Source of the DNA: an uncultured Gemmatimonadota bacterium
Lineage (GTDB): Bacteria; Gemmatimonadota; Gemmatimonadetes; Gemmatimonadales; GWC2-71-9
Length of the DNA: 6,703 nt
Assembly (NCBI GenBank): GCA_946479825.1
Contig: CAMLHU010000121.1
Coordinates: 1 to 6,703, forward strand
Direction of reading: 5' to 3'
Made by a program: the position numbers and the translations under genes. Below the pieces are notes generated by a model. That model saw only the letters and a program-made list of their open reading frames with translations, did not search any database and had not been told where the DNA came from. Shown here piece after piece: positions 5,525 to 6,703 of this stretch; position 1 is the first letter of the stretch; each line of letters begins with the position of its first letter.

Positions 5525-6523
5525 TCAGTCGTGGTCTCCGGCAGGCGGCTTCGGCGGTGCTCCGGGGCCTCCGGGCGGACCCTGGAACCGCTCAGCGCCG
5601 GGGCGGCCGGGCCCACCTTCGGGCCGGAACCGTGGGGAGGGCAGGCTCACGAGCACCGAGGTGATCAGGAGCACCAATCCCGCGAGCTTGAGTTCCCGCC
5701 ACGCGGTGACCTTGAACGTCCTGACCGCGTCAGGCGTGTTGAGGTTCGGGCCCGCCTTCCGCCAGTGGTAGTAGCCGAGCGACACGATGAGGAGCACCAC
5801 GACGAGCTTGGCGTCCAGGGTGAAGCCGTAGGGCGTGGTCCAAAGCGAGCTCCACCGGTGCAGGTGGCGCCACGCGGTGATCACGCCGCTCACGCCGAGG
5901 AGGCCAGCGCCGACGAGGGCGATGGCGGAGAACTTCCGCACCAGGAGGCCCACGGCGGCGTCGCGGTCGGGGGTGTCTCCCCCGGTGGCGAAGGCGGCGC
6001 CGACCCCGGCGACCATCATCACGAACAGCGTGCCGAGCCAGAGCGACCCGCCGAAGACGTGGATCGAATTGGCCATCGCCATCCAGCGCTTCGTGAACAG
6101 GATCGCGATCCCGCCGAGCTGGATCCAGAGCATCCCGACCAGCGCGAGGAACCATCCGGCCTGCATTCGCCCGAGCACCAGGGCGAACCCGATCGCGGTG
6201 AGCGCCAGCAGCCAGAGCCGCTGGACGACCGGCCCGCGGAGCAGGATGACGGTGTCGGTCCAGCCGAGGCCGGTCATCGAGGCGCGATTCATCACCGCCA
6301 CGAGCAGCACCAGCGCGCCGAAGAGCGTCCCCACGAGCCCGATGACCGCCGCCCGGTGCGAGGCGTTGCCCAGGACGTTGCGGCCGGGTCCGCCGCTCCG
6401 GAGCGCCGGCCAGAGCACCCCGAACTGGAAACCCAGGGCGCCGAGGGGGAGATAGGAAGCGAGGAAGCCGGCGAGTTCGCGCGGAGGATCGGACCAGGTG
6501 AGGAGCGGTTCAGCAGCGAGCAA
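5525..6523 (-). CDS. copD: CopD-domain multi-pass membrane protein (putative copper transport)
   Basis: A 332-residue inner-membrane protein with eight hydrophobic spans (about 20-38, 59-77, 102-118, 122-142, 155-181, 198-218, 237-253, 279-295). The second half matches the CopD (PF05425) pattern: NSIHVFGGSLWLGTL with H155, LVRKFSAIALVGAGLLGVSG, then YGFTLDAKLVVVLL ending in a GYYHWRK stretch. CopD/YcnJ proteins are linked to copper uptake across the inner membrane; substrate and direction here are inferred. No CopC domain or copC gene is visible; upstream genes lie beyond the window. The C-terminal 35 residues are Pro/Gly/Arg-rich and probably disordered. The TTG at 6523 is chosen because GAGG lies 5 nt upstream. 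The TTG at 6550 would add nine residues and has no Shine-Dalgarno. No ATG or GTG occurs before the second span. It converges on the exported-protein gene. Confidence 0.9.
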   Translation of the reverse strand: MLAAEPLLTWSDPPRELAGFLASYLPLGALGFQFGVLWPALRSGGPGRNVLGNASHRAAVIGLVGTLFGALVLLVAVMNRASMTGLGWTDTVILLRGPVVQRLWLLALTAIGFALVLGRMQAGWFLALVGMLWIQLGGIAILFTKRWMAMANSIHVFGGSLWLGTLFVMMVAGVGAAFATGGDTPDRDAAVGLLVRKFSAIALVGAGLLGVSGVITAWRHLHRWSSLWTTPYGFTLDAKLVVVLLIVSLGYYHWRKAGPNLNTPDAVRTFKVTAWRELKLAGLVLLITSVLVSLPSPRFRPEGGPGRPGAERFQGPPGGPGAPPKPPAGDHD

Positions 6524-6528
6524 TGGGT

Positions 6529-6532
6529 CCTC
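6529..6532 (-). promoter_or_regulatory. Ribosome binding site for copD (TTG start)
   Basis: On the minus strand GAGG is followed by 5 nt and the TTG at 6523. It is the only Shine-Dalgarno-like sequence next to an in-frame start in this region, so it decides between the TTG codons at 6550 and 6523. A TTG start suggests low or modest translation. Confidence 0.5.
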
Positions 6533-6585
6533 GTGGTTGATGGTTCGCAATTTACGTGGCGGGGTCGCGGGACGTTGAGAACCTG

Positions 6586-6703
6586 GGGCTGAGGGCTGAG
6601 CGCTCAGGGCTCAGGCCTTAGCGTTCAGTGCTTGGATCTGGTCTCGGGCTTGCGGTCCGAGCCACATCGCTGAGCGTCGCGTCGCTCCCTAAGCCCTAAG
6701 CCC
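6586..6703 (+). repeat. Heptamer-armed hairpin element 2, cut by window edge
   Basis: The left arm (6586-6641) is about eight 7-bp units, GGGCTGA twice, then GCGCTCA, GGGCTCA, GGCCTTA, GCGTTCA, GTGCTTG and GATCTGG, decaying toward the centre. A spacer follows to 6665. A core ATCGCTGAGCGTCGCGT (6666-6682) is next, then the inverted arm begins at 6690 with two TAAGCCC units and runs off the window. The order arm, spacer, core, inverted arm is the same as in element 1, in the same orientation, but the heptamer is different. It lies upstream of copD, whose promoter region must include or abut it. I see no confident promoter in 6551-6703. Confidence 0.8.

Noticed and set aside
5531..6592. A plus-strand open frame of 353 codons antisense to copD
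   Set aside because: Low-complexity Glu/Arg/Pro/His-rich translation without motifs; the minus strand encodes eight membrane spans and CopD motifs.

Overview
This high-GC window contains six genes and three kinds of repeat. Base composition, codon use and protein flavour suggest an uncultured soil-type Gram-negative bacterium. Gemmatimonadota is my best guess, but nothing here is a phylogenetic marker. Gram-negative is inferred from a TesA-like periplasmic esterase, a probable outer-membrane barrel and a YbbP-type permease.

Left part (1-632): a DUF559 (Vsr-like, PD-(D/E)XK) endonuclease-family gene on the minus strand runs off the left edge. It is bracketed by two inverted copies of a 44-45 bp GC-rich repeat, each containing a perfect 11-bp-arm palindrome. 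The nuclease reading frame stays open through both copies, so the arrangement looks like a small nuclease-plus-palindrome mobile unit. Bases 472-632 hold the second repeat copy and otherwise nothing I can support.

Centre (633-4613): ybbA and ybbP homologues (ABC ATPase and ten-TM FtsX-type permease) overlap by 4 bp on the minus strand. They diverge from a tesA-like SGNH hydrolase on the plus strand, with only 7 bp between the start codons. E. coli has the same divergent tesA / ybbA-ybbP arrangement. It supports a joint role in taking hydrophobic molecules out of the inner membrane and hydrolysing them at its periplasmic face. Here the esterase looks like a lipoprotein, and its GDSL motif reads GASL.

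Right part (4614-6703): a small exported protein with barrel-like strands is followed by a hairpin-forming heptamer element, a second bidirectional hairpin, a convergent CopD-domain membrane protein and a second heptamer element at the window edge. The two heptamer elements have different unit sequences, but each has matching inverted arms. They share a core of about 18 nt in the same position and orientation. These elements and the palindrome-flanked DUF559 gene are the least explained parts of the window.

No tRNA, rRNA, CRISPR array or recognisable insertion-sequence transposase was seen.
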